Below, in pieces: positions 43,213-55,899 of a DNA stretch of 64,000 bases. The DNA comes from Corbicula japonica (lineage: Eukaryota > Mollusca > Bivalvia > Venerida > Cyrenidae). Location of the stretch: assembly GCA_038501625.1 (NCBI GenBank), contig JAZAYU010000201.1, positions 682,001-746,000 on the forward strand, read 5' to 3'. A program made the position numbers and the translations under genes. Each line of letters starts with the position of its first letter. Within the stretch, counting starts at the first letter, position 1. The notes under the pieces were generated by a model. That model saw nothing but the letters and a program-made list of their open reading frames with translations. It had not been told where the DNA came from and searched no databases.

Positions 43213-43813
43213 TTAAATCACTGTGTGACAGTTTTAAATGTTATCATATTTCACTGGGCACTGTGGTTTTGGATCTTTTCGAATCACTGTTTCATGATGG
43301 TTTTCGTTCCAATTAAATCGCTGAAGGTTTCTTTGGAATCTTGCGATACCTTTGGAAAAAAATTGCTCGCTGTGTGGTGGTTGTTAAGTATGCAATTAAG
43401 TTAGGTGAAGCTTTACTACTTCAGTTTTCAGTTGTATTTGATTTAAATGGAGGAAAACATGTAACTGTATGAACAACTATTTGAGAAATTAATTTTACTA
43501 AATTTATTATAAGATGTTGTAATTTTTGCTTGTATGTTTATAAAATCTGATTTTGTTTCAGGGATGAAACTGCTTCTGTAAATAAAACTGTGTTTTGCTT
43601 TTGAATTGTATGTTGTTTAGATAGCATACATAAATGTATGAAGATACTTGTTGCAAATCACTATATCTGTTAGAAAGAAGCAGATTGGATAGCATGGATT
43701 GTGAAAGAGTTGTCTAGGGTACAGAACAGTATTAGCCAGAGGTATCCTTGGTACAGAATTTGCCAGATTTGTATTGGCTTACATATGTGACTTATTTAGA
43801 TGCCCTGGGTTTG

Positions 43814-44786
43814 TTATGCCCCCACAAAGTGGGAGGCATATAGAGTTGCACTCATCCGTCCGTCCGTACGTACGTACGTCCCTAAATCTTGTGGCATCAA
43901 CTCCTCCTAAACTATAAGGCGGATTTCTTTCAAACTTGCACAGATGATCAAGCAGGATGTGTAGATGATCGTAAAGAAAGGATTTTTTCCTGCGACTATT
44001 TTTACCACAGTTATGGCCCTTTGTTAATTTCAGTAGTTAAATCTTGTGGCGTCAACTCCTCCTAAACTATAAGGCGGATTTCTTTCAAACTTGCACAGAT
44101 GATCAAGCAGGATGTGTAGATGATCGTGAAGAAAGGATTTTTTCCTGCGACCATTTTTAACCAGAGTTATGGCCCTTTGTTAATTTCAGTAATTAAATCT
44201 TGTGGCGTCATTTTCTCCTAAACTACAAGGGGGATTTCTTGCAAACTTGCACAGATGATGAAGCAAGATGTGCCGATGATCGTGAAGAAAGGATTTTTTT
44301 GTGCGACCATTTTTACCAGAGTTATGGCCCATTGTTTTTTTCAGTAATAATATCTTGTGGCATTAACTCCACATTTACTTTTGGACAGATTTCTTTATAA
44401 CTTTCACACATTATCAAGCTGGATGGGTAGATGATCATAAAGAAAAGATTTTTCCTGCTGCCATTTTTACCACAGTTATGGCCCTTTGTTTATTTCACTT
44501 ACAAAATTTTGTGGCATCAACTCCACATTTTCTATTTAGCTGATTTCTTTCAAACTTGCACAGATGATTAGACATGATGTGAAGATTGTTGTAAAGGACA
44601 TTGTCTTGCAACAATTTTCACCAGAGTTATGGCCCTTCGTTTATGTTAGTTATTAAATTTTGTGGCACTTACTCCTCATTTACTAATCATGATCACCACA
44701 TGTTGTTAATACCTGGTACAAAATTTTGTAACAAATGTTGTTGCAGCAGTGGGGGCATCAGTGTCCTGAGGACACAGTCTAGTTTT
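43814..44786 (+). mobile_element. Pearl/Helentron-like element, family D, ~160-bp tandem core
   Basis: 5' hairpin TTATGCCCCCACAAAGTGGG, (TCCG)n/(TACG)n tract (43857-43880), then about five units with AAATCTTGTGGCATCAACTC, TTTCTTTCAAACTTGCACAG, GATGATCAAGCAGGATGTG and GAGTTATGGCCCTTTG. The 3' end is GGGGGCATCAGTGTCCTGAG. It lies ~230 bp beyond the distal poly(A) signal. Confidence 0.78.
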
Positions 44787-46315
44787 CTGTTGAAAAGTCT
44801 CTCAAGATAATGCTTTGAACAAATAGTGGTTTGCAGTATTTAAAAATTGTATATTATTTTTGAATCATCTATTTATACATGCTTTAAAATTGTTTATTTT
44901 ATTGTTTTAATATTCTGAATTATAATGTTTCTCATTGTCAAAGCTACCTTATCAATTGTGATTACTTATCATGTGTTGTCAAACAAAGCGTGCAGAGTAT
45001 AAATGAACCAAATGTTGAGAACTGTATAAGTATAAATGATCCGAATGATGGTTACTGAAAACTATAAATGATTAAAATGTTAGCAACTAAAAAGAAACAT
45101 TTTCATTACAAACTTGGTGATTAATTTCAATTTACATGTACATGTATAATGTTTTGCACATCAAGTTTGACCAAGAACTGCTGCTAAAAGAAAGAAAAAA
45201 TAACTGAATATGAAAATTCCTAAGATCAGAATTATTAGAAATTAAAAACAAGCAATGAATACCATGTATCAATTTTCTACAAGCATGTGTATAATTTTTT
45301 TTATCTTGGCAATTTTTTTTCAATTTTCAGTTTCAATTTTTTGATGAATTGTTGTTGCTTAATATATTACACTTGTTGTTTCAGTTTGCATACTTGTAAA
45401 ACATAATTTTGTGATTGTTTGTTCAAATAGCAATGAACAAATTTTAAATGCTTTACTTACATATCATGCAATTCACCTTAATCTTTCAACAATTTATTAC
45501 AGATTTATTACAGATTTTTACTATATTTGTGGGGAGGGTGTGTATTTTAAATTTCGGCTTGAATTCTAGTATTTGAGATTAAACTATATTTTTCACATAT
45601 TGGTTGTACACCCCACCAAAAGTCCTTATAGAAACATTTAATGAAAAGGGTCCATAGATTTTTTAATGTATTCTACAAACAATTTTATTCTTAATGACTA
45701 AAAAGATTTGCAGGCCGCAATCATAACATCTATATTAATGTAATTGTAAGTTGATATGGCATTAAATTTGCATTTATTTTATTTCTACTGGTAAAGATCT
45801 GGAAAATATATATAACCCTGTCTGATACAAAAACACTATATTCCATTTGCTGTGATTTAGAGAATTTATATTTTCTAGAACAGCAGTTTTAACCATTCTA
45901 TTAACATATATACATGCTATTAACATTTAACATATTTAGTTTCAATAAATAGTCACTGTAGTTTTAATAATTGATTGTTTAGAGGATAAATAGTCATCAC
46001 ACTCAATCGGATGTTGGCCTCTAGGTCACACATCGTTATTTTTTCAGCAAAAGCTTTTAAAGCTTATTTTACTTTCATACTTTGGCTGTTACCTCCATTT
46101 TTAACTTAGATAAGTAGTTATTCAATAGACTGTAGATTATAAAATTATGATAAATTAAGGAATTGGCTTTATATAAAATCACCTTCAAAGTTGACTATTT
46201 TTAAAACAAAACCCAAAAAAGTCCAGTTTGCTTGGATGTATCTGTTGTTGTCCTACCATTGTTGAAATGACCTCTTATTGTGGACAATTTTAGAATGTTT
46301 TTTCCTAATTGTTTC
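44787..46315. other. AT-rich intergenic stretch
   Basis: No gene, terminal repeat or array is recognised. Short open frames look random. Confidence 0.5.
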
Positions 46316-46319
46316 TTAA

Positions 46320-46556
46320 CCCTTTCCTCCATCTATAGGCATTTTTACACATGTGCAACCAGTGAAGATCCAGATCAGCTGGCACATCTGTACCATCTTA
46401 TCAGGATCTGCACTGATTACATTTTGGTCAGAAATAATTTTTTAACGAGTTATAAAGCAAATAGTGCAGATCCTGATCAGATGGCATGGATATGCCAGCT
46501 GATCTGGATCTACATTGTTCGCCCACACAGTAAAGATGTGTCTATGGACAAAATGG
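46320..46556. mobile_element. TTAA palindromic MITE, copy 13 (with clean TTAA duplication)
   Basis: TTAA-CCCTTTCCTCCATCTATAG ... TGTCTATGGACAAAATGG-TTAA (TTAA at 46316-46319 and 46557-46560). Arms AAGATCCAGATCAGCTGGCA and TGCCAGCTGATCTGGATCTA pair almost perfectly. This copy best shows the target duplication. Confidence 0.88.
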
Positions 46557-47133
46557 TTAAGTTGATAAGTTGTCTTGTCTTGTTTGCTAATCCGTTTCAG
46601 ATTAAGTTTGTCTGATTATGTTTTATATATACATGTGTATACTTGATAAAATTCATTACCTCATTTTCTTGCATGCCAGTTTTATGACAATGTTTCCCTC
46701 AGCAAAATCACACATTTTATGGATTAATTTAACTGACCAAAGACATATTTCACCAGGCTAATAGTAGTAGTGGACCGTGATTCCAGTTTTTCAAACCTTT
46801 CCTACAGAATTTAGGTTATGGGATATCAATGAGAAAATGAAAGGTAATGAGGTGGGCAGTTTAGTCCGTAGCAAGTAGAGCAAAAGCAAGGTCTGGTCTG
46901 GATGTATGCAGTTTATGCATTAATGCAATATCTTTATGTTTATGTTTGTGTGTTTGTTTGATATTCTTAAATGAAGTATTTTTAAAACACTAGAAAATTC
47001 AGTATTTAAACAGATACCACTGATGCACACTAAACATTCAAAAGCAGGTAAGCTAGTGATTCTGCAGCAGCTTGAAGACTTGCACATTAAGCTTTTAAGA
47101 AAGCATCTTAACTAGAATGAAATTTTTGCCCAA

Positions 47134-47245
47134 GGATATAAAACCAGTCTCAAATCTCAATCATCTGATTGGCTGAAATGGCAGCCAGTCACCATTTTAG
47201 CCAATCAGATGCTTGAGATTTGAGACTGGTTTCCAATCTATAACC
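47134..47245. mobile_element. Near-perfect palindromic MITE (hairpin family 2), copy c
   Basis: It lacks about 15-20 bp of the left arm found in copies a and b but keeps AACCAGTCTCAAATCTCAAT facing GAGATTTGAGACTGGTTTCC. Confidence 0.8.
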
Positions 47246-48257
47246 TTTAGCCTTTAGCAATTTTACTGGTTCATCAAGAACAACACTGTTTTCAATGCAA
47301 ATTACTAGTAAATGTTCACCAATTAACACCTTGTGGTGCTTCAGTCAGTTTACAACAAAATTAAACTAGGTTTGTATTTAAACTTTGTTGTTGTTGTTTT
47401 TTATTCAAAATATTATCGTATTTAGGCATGCAGTTGCAGAAACAGAAACATCTATATACAAAATACATTATTAGCTATTAGTTTTATGTACAACCAGTTA
47501 AAACTTTGTAGCAAACTCCTATTAAACTTAAAAGGTTTTTCAGGCACCTTTTTCAAACAAGATAAAAAATACACAGGGAGAAATTTAAATCCATACTTTA
47601 ATTTACTATTTGCAGTTTTTAGTTAACTTACCTAATTGTAGAGCATGTTATAGACATAAATCCTTTAAATTGATATCTTCTGCAAGTTTTAAGTGGCATG
47701 TTCATCAGATCCGTAATTATAGCACACAATTTACTGAAAATTTATAACTTAATCTTACTTTTAAACCCATGAAATGTTGCCGTGTTTAACAGTTAAACAA
47801 ACGACCTATTGCTGTTACGCAGGTCTGAGTAGTATTTTGGAATCACTTCATTACCTACATATTTGTTTAATTTAGCTGTAGCACCCTGAAAATGCACCTT
47901 TTTCTACCATCAAGACAATTTTTATAAATTCATTATTATCATTTCATAAAATCAATAGTATGTTACTCTGAATGTCATAGAGCTCTTTGAGCAAAGGTTT
48001 TTGGCATATATTTAGAAAAATTACTTATCATTAAAAAAAAGCATTTTTTAATTCATTATGGGGTTATTTTATCACAATATCTTTATAGCATACGTTTCTA
48101 CTGTTTTTCAATACCAACAATGTACAGCTGTTCAAGTGAAGTTTCTGTATTTTTAAATTAAGATGATGTAACTGAATTTTTTGTTAACATCAAATGAGAT
48201 GCTTTAGATACTTTAGATACTTACTTAATATACGAGTATCAGTAGTTTTTTTGGTTC
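47246..48257. other. AT-rich intergenic stretch
   Basis: Nothing is recognised in this kilobase on either strand. Confidence 0.5.
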
Positions 48258-48263
48258 CAAATC

Positions 48264-48865
48264 TACGGATCCCCTAAGGTAACATTTAGCATACTTTTTT
48301 TTCATTTTCCATACTTTTTTTTAGGGATTCGTTATTTCGTTTAAACGAAATAATATTTCGTTTAAACCAAATAATAAGATTCGTTATTTCGTTTTTACGA
48401 AATAACAGGATTCGATTAAACGAAATAGTATTTCGATTAAACGTAATAGTATTTCGTTTAAACAAAATATTATTTCGTTAAAATGAAATAACAAATCCTA
48501 TTATTTTGTTTAAACAAAATATTATTTCGTTAAAACGTAATATAATTCGTTTTAACGAAATAATATTATTTCGTTACAATGAAATATTTATTCGTTTAAA
48601 CATTATAGTATTTCGTTTAAACGAAATAATAGGATTCGTTATTTCGTTTAATCAAAATACTATTTCGTTTAATTAGGATTCTTTATTTTGTTTTAACATA
48701 ATAATATTTTTTTAAACGAAATAACAAATCCTGTTGTTTTGCTTAAACAAAATATTATTTTGTTTAAACGAAATATTATTTCGTTTAAACGAAATAACGA
48801 ATCTTTAAAAAAAGTATGGAAAATGAAAAATAAAGTAAACTAAATGTCACCTTAGGGGCTCCGTA
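48264..48865. mobile_element. 602-bp foldback element of CGTTTAAACG/TTCGTTATTTCG repeats, with TSD
   Basis: TIR TACGGATCCCCTAAGGTAAC (48264) and GTCACCTTAGGGGCTCCGTA (ending 48865), each arm continuing through CATTTTCCATACTTTTTTT. Flanks are CAAATC on both sides (48258-48263, 48866-48871). The core (48325-48805) is an interleaved series of self-complementary TTTCGTTTAAACGAAATA blocks. No coding capacity. TIR start (TA) and 6-bp duplication resemble the element at 39195-40748. Confidence 0.88.
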
Positions 48866-49385
48866 CAAATCAATTGCAAAAAATAAAAAAATCAACTATT
48901 TATCGACAGTTTCTGGATAATTAAGGATAATTAAGGATTTTGCCGATTTGTGAAACATGCATAGTGGTTGGGGTGTATAACTAACATCAGTTATAAACTG
49001 GTACCTTATCACATGTTATGAAATAAAAAAAACTATCTCATTTCTTTGAAGTGAATGAAAAATTATTGAATATTAACAAGTGTAATGTATCTCGAAAGTC
49101 AAATCTCAAACTTATTTAGAAATGTTAAAGAAATTTGTGTGAATTGTCTTGAAATATTGTCACTGCGGAATAAGCTTGTCACAATCTTATGCCTTAAGCT
49201 GTCATCTTAAGATGACCATTATTTCTACCAATTATTTAGTTGTCAATAGGTATAGTGTTTGAATTTTATAGTGTTAGTATTTTACGCTCTTATTAACCTT
49301 TTGTTTATATTTCTTTTTCATCACAGATGTTAATAAAAAAGAATCAAACATGATTGTGTTGTAATATTCTATGTTTTATCGTTGT

Positions 49386-49980
49386 TTATGTTTTTTGAAC
49401 CATTCTGTCTCTAGAGAAAATGAAATCTGCACCTGTGCTCTGCTGTTTCTGGCTCTTCCTGTCCTTGCGCTGGATCTCTAAAGCGGTCAGAAGATGCTGT
49501 TTCGAGATCTGCTGGTTAGACTTCAGATCCCTCTTGCAGACATTCTGGTAGCGCAGGGCGGGTCGATCGGTTGGTGTGTTCCGGTGGCAAGATAGCCATA
49601 GTGGATGGGATCTGCCCATCCTTCATCATACATACGTGTCCGAACAAGCTCAGGCGTCTCTGGGAGAGGGTGGCGAACATGGTAGACATGCCTGGGCCAA
49701 AACATCTGCGTTGGATACGCAATCCAGCCTGGTGATGCCAAGGAAACGTCTGAGATTACGCATGTGGAAAGAGTTCAGTCTTCGCTCTTGGCGAGTGTAT
49801 AGGGTCCAAGCCTTCATACCTTAAGAAGGGTGCTCAGCACACATGCTTAGTACACCTTCATCTTTGAGTTAAGGGTCAGCATATAATTGTCCCACAAACG
49901 CTTCGCAAGGCTGGCTATTGTGGTTGCTGCTTCGCCAATCCCCTAGAGCTCGGCATCCAGGGATAGGTTGTTTTATAGTT
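49386..49980 (-). pseudogene. LINE ORF2 C-terminal fragment
   Basis: Minus-strand frames give TLSQRRLSLFGHV, MKDGQIPSTM and PALRYQNVCKRDLKS, the C-terminal LFGHV-RM-DGRIP ... LRYKDVCKRDLK block common to LINE reverse transcriptases of invertebrates. Frames shift at least twice. The RT itself is absent. Confidence 0.7.
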
Positions 49981-50089
49981 ACTGTTTATTATAAAAAAGG
50001 GGAGAGATCTGTAGTGTGTAAGCTTTAACCACATGAACAATATTTTTGGAATTACATTGTCAGAGCACTGAAGATACTCGAAGTTTATA

Positions 50090-50395
50090 ACCATGATGTA
50101 TATAAAATAAGGAAGTGAAAAGGAAAGCAGAGGTAATAAAATGATCAGTTTCAAAATAGAAACATCAAATAATTAATGAAAATGAGAACCCGAAGGGATT
50201 AAAGCATTGGAAAGGTCAGTGGCATAACAAGCTGCCACAAGGGGTTTGAACCAGATTCTAGGATGCACCAACCTTTTATCCGCCCCGACAGGTACTCGAA
50301 CAAAGAAGTACAAGCTGTCGAGGTGAATTAGCTTCAACCTTATCATCAACTCGACAATGTTGCATGCATAAGCACACACATATAAAACATTAGAA
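50090..50395 (-). mobile_element. Penelope-like element 3' tail, reverse copy
   Basis: The reverse complement contains TGCATGCAACATTG, CACCCTAGAACCTGG-like, GCCACTGACC, CCCTTCGGGTTCTCATTTT and TTTTGAAACTGATCATTTTA in the same order as 5280-5560. No coding part is kept. Confidence 0.7.
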
Positions 50396-50399
50396 AGCT

Positions 50400-53300
50400 A
50401 ACAGCATTTAAAAGCAAAAATGTAGGTACTCTGCCTTTCTGAGACCAGATGCCCTGGTGTATAGTCAACTAGAACATGGTGACAAGGATTAAAGAAACTG
50501 GTCGAGCCTCAGTGTTTTTTTTACAAAATTTCCGTATTAACCCTGGAAAGATTTTTTTTAATCCTAATTAATTTGGTAAAATTGATGATCATAATATAAT
50601 GAGCCAGAGTGCTCCAGTCGCTCATCGGTTATTGTCCTTAATAGCTGATTTTTGCCCAAATCAGCATTATCTGCTGTTATACTTGGAAAGCTATTGTCAA
50701 GTTTTCACCAATATTGGTCAGAACATTTATTGGAATAACTTTTTAAATAAATTATTCATCTAGCCTGATCACAGCATGCCGTCTGGCGGAGTTAATTGTC
50801 CTTTAATGGCTATTACACCATCAAATAATCATTGTTCGCTTTCTGTTTTGTTAACTGTTCATTAAACTTGGTTAAAGTTTATTTTTCTGGGCATAACATC
50901 TTGGTTAAACATGACTGAGTTAGTTTCGGATTTCAGAATATTGTGAATTTTATGTGCCCACCATTTACATGACTAGATCACACATGGCAAGTTCTGTCGT
51001 TGACAAAAAACCAACATAAATTGATTCGCAATGTCCCTGTGGTTTAAAAAAAGTACTTTTAAATTTCAGTCTGGATTGTTACCAAGGAGTTATGGCCCTT
51101 GAATTGCACAAAACCTAACTATATTAACAATGGTTTTGATGGAAGTATTTTGTGGCTGTTTGACATTGCTATTTGAAAATGTAGATAAAATGAAAACTTA
51201 ATTGCTTAAAGTGATTGAAATTGTACTACATGTATTTCCTGGTGTAAATATACCCAACAAAAAAGTTCTGCACACACGTGTTCTTTTGCTAAAATGTTTA
51301 TAATGTACCAAACTTACATTTTTCTCAAGACTAATTGTTTGCAGAGTTAGACGAAAACGGAATAAAATTGGATGGTTAATAACCAAGAAATATCAGTTTG
51401 AGTATGATAGGGGTCAACAGTCAAAAGATGCAAAATTTGCTGTATCAAGGTAGAGGTGTGAAATCTATGTAATCATCTGTTTTATAGCAGCAACAGGAAG
51501 TTATCAAAAGTTGATACCAAGCCATGTCCAGAATAACACTAAAACTTAAGTTTTTATTAATTAAATTATCATTGTGGAAGCGTGGACAGTAATATGCATT
51601 TCCATTACTGTCCATGAACAGGCTCAATCAAACCGAGCCTGCAATATTTTCATATTTGTCGTGTTCGATGGCTTTCAAAGTTCCCATTTTCATCTATTTC
51701 ACTCATAGACCTAAAGGGTAAAGATATGTCAAAACAGTTTAGCGATGATTCGAACAGTTTGCATTCTGTATTATTGAGTCTTAGCATCCTATTAATTAGG
51801 TGTATAAAAACAACCAATAAATGCAATGAACACCCAGCAAAACGCGAGTGCATTTTTGGAATTCAAATTAAATTATTTCTTACGGAAGGTTTTCATTGTT
51901 CATTTGACCGTAATGGCAAATGTCGGACCACACCGGCCACCTAGAGGTATTTCTAAAGACGACAGAGCACGTGCAGTTTGTCAGCTAGTTGATCTACCTG
52001 GTATTCTTGTTCACGAATGAAAACCTATTCCAAAATTGAAAATGCCTTAAGAACTCAATGAGACGGCGCTTGAAAGAATACCGGATTCATCGTTGTGGAT
52101 TTACTCATTATTAGTGATTTTTGCAACTTTTGTGTAGTAACCCCCGGTAATTTTAACAATGGATTGCTTATAAAGTAGTGATCAGAATTTATTTCTGACT
52201 TTTTGACATTGTTAAGTTTGAATTGCTGTTTTATTTGATATGATCATTTTGTTGTGTTTGGTGAAATTAAAAAGATATTAAAAGAGTAAATTACTACTCT
52301 TTTTTGTGTTATCCTTGACATTTAATGTTGAGTGACATGGCTGTTTTAATTCATACTTTGTTATATTGTTTCTGTATGTCTTAATATTTTATGCCATGTT
52401 ATAACACATTTTATGTTGAAATAAATCTATCTATCTATAAATCTATATTTTATAAAATGTCCAAGTGTGCAGAACTTATTTTGCCGAGTATATTATCGAG
52501 TTGCGCCAAACCAGGTGTAGGCAGTAATATGATTTTTTTTGGTCCCGGGTTGTTCGAGATTCGAAGTTTGGGGGTATGTTTGTGGGTATGAACCAATATG
52601 ACTGGTTTCTAGAAAGAAATCGATGACCAGCTGGTGCTAAATTGTTTCATTTGACGAACATAAGATGCAGCATCAGTGGTAGTCTTGGGTGTCAAAACTT
52701 AGACTTCATGCATGTTGCATGTTGCGTTCTCAATTTAAACCTGTGTATTGCCAATAAACTTTGCACCCTTGCACACTTGCCACTGTAGGTGGTCAATCTG
52801 TAGAAAGTAGAAATTGTTAATCGATGGAAACCTAAGTATTGCATTGCTTTTTTGCGTCCCAAATTCTCTCGTCACGGGCATTTATAAATCAGAAAAAGTG
52901 GCCTTTTGCAACTTAATAACATTCGAAGTCTGGGCTATAAAATCTAACATTAATTCAAATTCTAATATTGGCAATACAAGAAATAAATAAAGTTTGATTA
53001 AAAATGATAAATTCATTTTCAATTTTACGTCCGGCAGCGAATTAAAGACAAAGAATGACTATGAGCACAACTACTGTAAGTTCGCATAGGCATAGAATAT
53101 TTTACTGTGATAGAGTTGTGCACTAATCCCCTCTTATTTTAAAATATATATCATAGAAAATAATAAATATTTCCCCCAAAATATGCCAGTTGCCCCATAG
53201 AGCATGTGCATATATTAAACATGGTCGTTCCAAAATATTAGCGCCAAAATCATAACACAATCGTTTCTGCTTAAATCGATCTCTTAGACAAAAGTGCATC

Positions 53301-53610
53301 AGTGTGGACTGAATTTCGTGTCGTTCATGAAAATACAGCATTTAAAAGTCGAAAAATACTCAGCCGTACCATACTTTATATCCTACGAAGATTATATCGG
53401 TGGCGCTTCATTTTCCAACTTATGTTTGACTAAAACGATATTAATTGATTTTGAGACTTCTTATCCTTAATTCAACATTGTTTGCAGATTTTACATTTAT
53501 TAAAACAAGATATATTTTTTTAATTCGGACAAACTTTGACTTGACTATGATGGCACTCTCTTACACTATCGGCTCATTACATTAACCTGTGTTATAGGCT
53601 GGGACTACTT
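50400..53610. other. Intergenic stretch, no gene recognised
   Basis: A single GAGTTATGGCCCTT motif at 51087-51100 may be a solo pearl-like core unit. GAAATAAATCTATCTATCTA (about 52419-52438) resembles a LINE tail with an (ATCT)n microsatellite. Open frames near 51726-52020 have no known domain. Confidence 0.5.
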
Positions 53611-53617
53611 TCAACTA

Positions 53618-54177
53618 CACTTAACAACTTTTCTAAGTATACACCTTCGTACTGGGGTATTACAGGCTTGATGTTTGGGCTATTGCCCTAAAACTTTTAA
53701 TTAACCATGCAATGGATACTAAACAGATTTATTAGTAAAACTTCATTTAAAATGACAGACAACTGACTGCTCAAAATCATTTAGAATACTGACACCCATA
53801 GAATACAAATTCACAAAATCAGTTAATAAAGCGAATGTTCAATTTAATAAACGAATTACGCGTACATATAAATGTACATTTGGAACCCAGAAATATGCTA
53901 TTCTTCTATTTCTGTTTAATTAAATTCATTAAATTCTAATCTTAATGTTTTATAACTGTTTATAGTCCAACCCACTTTTGGGGCAAATCAGTTTGAATGC
54001 ATAAAATGTAGTCGCCTATCTTTTAGTTTTCCAATATTCCTGTTAAATTCGACCAATTTTTCTAATAAATCAGTTAGTAATTATTGCATTTTTATTGAAA
54101 GATTTAGAGCAATAGCTCAGTTATCAAGCCAATAATGCCCCAGTACGAAGGTGTATACTTAGAAAAGTTGTTAAGTG
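53618..54177. mobile_element. 560-bp TIR element with TA duplication (Tc1/mariner-like MITE)
   Basis: CACTTAACAACTTTTCTAAG (53618) and its reverse complement ending 54177, flanked by TA on both sides. The inverted arms extend ~70 bp (ACACCTTCGTACTGGGG). TA duplication and a CACT end fit Tc1/mariner-type MITEs. Noncoding. Confidence 0.82.
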
Positions 54178-55737
54178 TACTTTTACTTTAACTCAACGAA
54201 ATAGTTCACCAATAACATTTACAATAGCTTGGGTTTCTTCGGTTTTAATGAACGATAGTGAAGATTTCAGTCATTTATTTTACCTCAAGCTTTCAAATTC
54301 ATAATTTATGACTGTATAAAATAAGGCTGTCGAGTTTGGTCAAAAATCTTGACATTTATGCAACTTGATTCAAAAGATTGTGATATGTTATAAAGTTGTC
54401 CAGTAGGAAACCAAAAGTATTTCCAAGCTCATTTCTCTCTCTCTGAACCCCATCCCACCACAAACAGTTATTCGGTTACATCATTTGGCTCCAGTGCATC
54501 TAAAATGTCTCCAACATTTTCCAACTGGCGAAAGTATTGGCCACAAACTGGTAACCCTGAACTACAACCATTTCGAGCTGTTTTTCTCTAATTTACAACT
54601 TTTCAAGTTTTGTTTCACATATCTATATTCAAATAATGAGATAAGAATAGTCCAAATCATGTTGTAAAATCCCCACAAAATACATCAGAATGAAGGGTTT
54701 AGTATATAGATTTTCAAAATTTTCCGATGTAAGAGGCCCACGGACCCCTAGATTAATTAACCATCTTACACGTTTATTTTGGCCTCTGACAAATTTCATT
54801 TATCGAGAACACTGTACTTGTCCGATGGACTGATGTTCAAGCTCAGTTACAAATTAACTCTGTTAAAAATATGGCTCGCTGAGTTGAACCCCCCTTGCTG
54901 AAATCCTGGATCCGCCCCTGTATTTTACTGCCTACGAACAGTGTAAGCGAGTAGGATGTGTTGATTGTTGCCCATCTTGCTGTGCTCGTTTATTAAAGGG
55001 ATTGTACCGGATTTCCCCTGAAAATTCTTTAGCGGATGGCAGTTCAGATGAAGAGTGTTCTGATTAGTTTGAGTCAGTATATAAATACTACTATTCTGAT
55101 TTATAACCGACGTTGCTTTGTTTCCAGATGAATATTCACGTTTGTACTGTTATTTAAAGGAACTATATTGCTGACAGGCTATCCAATTGGACCTTTCTTC
55201 GTCATCGTTTCTTAGTTCATTTACGTGTATGTAAGTGTTTCTGTTAATACACTTCGCAGTCTAATTTATCAGTTTTTACTGTCCTCATGCGTCTTTAAGC
55301 CTCTTGCAATTGAATAAATATTGTTGTTTTGTCTGGTCTACATGTCACAAACTTGTGTGATGCGTAATTAGGAAGATTCGAGAAAACTGATCTCCAGTTA
55401 ACGTAAATTGTGCTCCTTGGTAGCAATAGAGCACTCATGATATTCGAACCTATAGGAAATAGAGACAAAGTTTCATGAGTTTCGTCTTTGAAACAGCTGC
55501 CATAAAGAAAAGTGGTCCTTGAGGAATTATTGTTCTGGTTTGAGAACAAATGTTACATTTGAGACTATATTAAAGCTTGGGAAACTTTTTAGGGGAAAAA
55601 TCTGTTCAAAATACTTATTTTAAGTACATCTACTCACATGACAAATATGATTTACCGTAATGCCTGTTTGAATATGTTACCTTTAAAAAGTTAATTTAAA
55701 TATGAAATAGTGACATTTTTATTCTTATTATATTTGT
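54178..55737. other. Intergenic stretch with a solo hAT-like end
   Basis: GGATCCGCCCCTG at 54908-54920 is the reverse of the terminus at 23698. Nothing else is recognised. Confidence 0.45.
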
Positions 55738-55899
55738 TTTATTTTATGCCTTCCATGAATTATAATATTCTCCCGGTGAAATAAAATTGGTATTTCACTG
55801 TTTTCAAATAGTTGAATATCAGTTTTATTTTCTCTGTTTTCTTTTCACATTGATGCCCAAACGTACATAACACTTCGAATGAGAACGTTTAGAAAACTA

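Larger units (their letters stand above)
42474..43586 (+). other. Probable MBOAT 3' UTR with two candidate poly(A) signals
   Basis: AATAAA occurs at 42755-42760 and 43581-43586 (GTAAATAAAACTGTG). The second would give a ~1.1 kb UTR that contains two TTAA MITE hairpins. Which site is used cannot be told from sequence. Confidence 0.5.

Noticed and set aside
51726..52020. Small ORFs as a possible gene
   Set aside because: Two overlapping short frames with no recognisable motif and no supporting splice or poly(A) context beyond a chance AATAAA.
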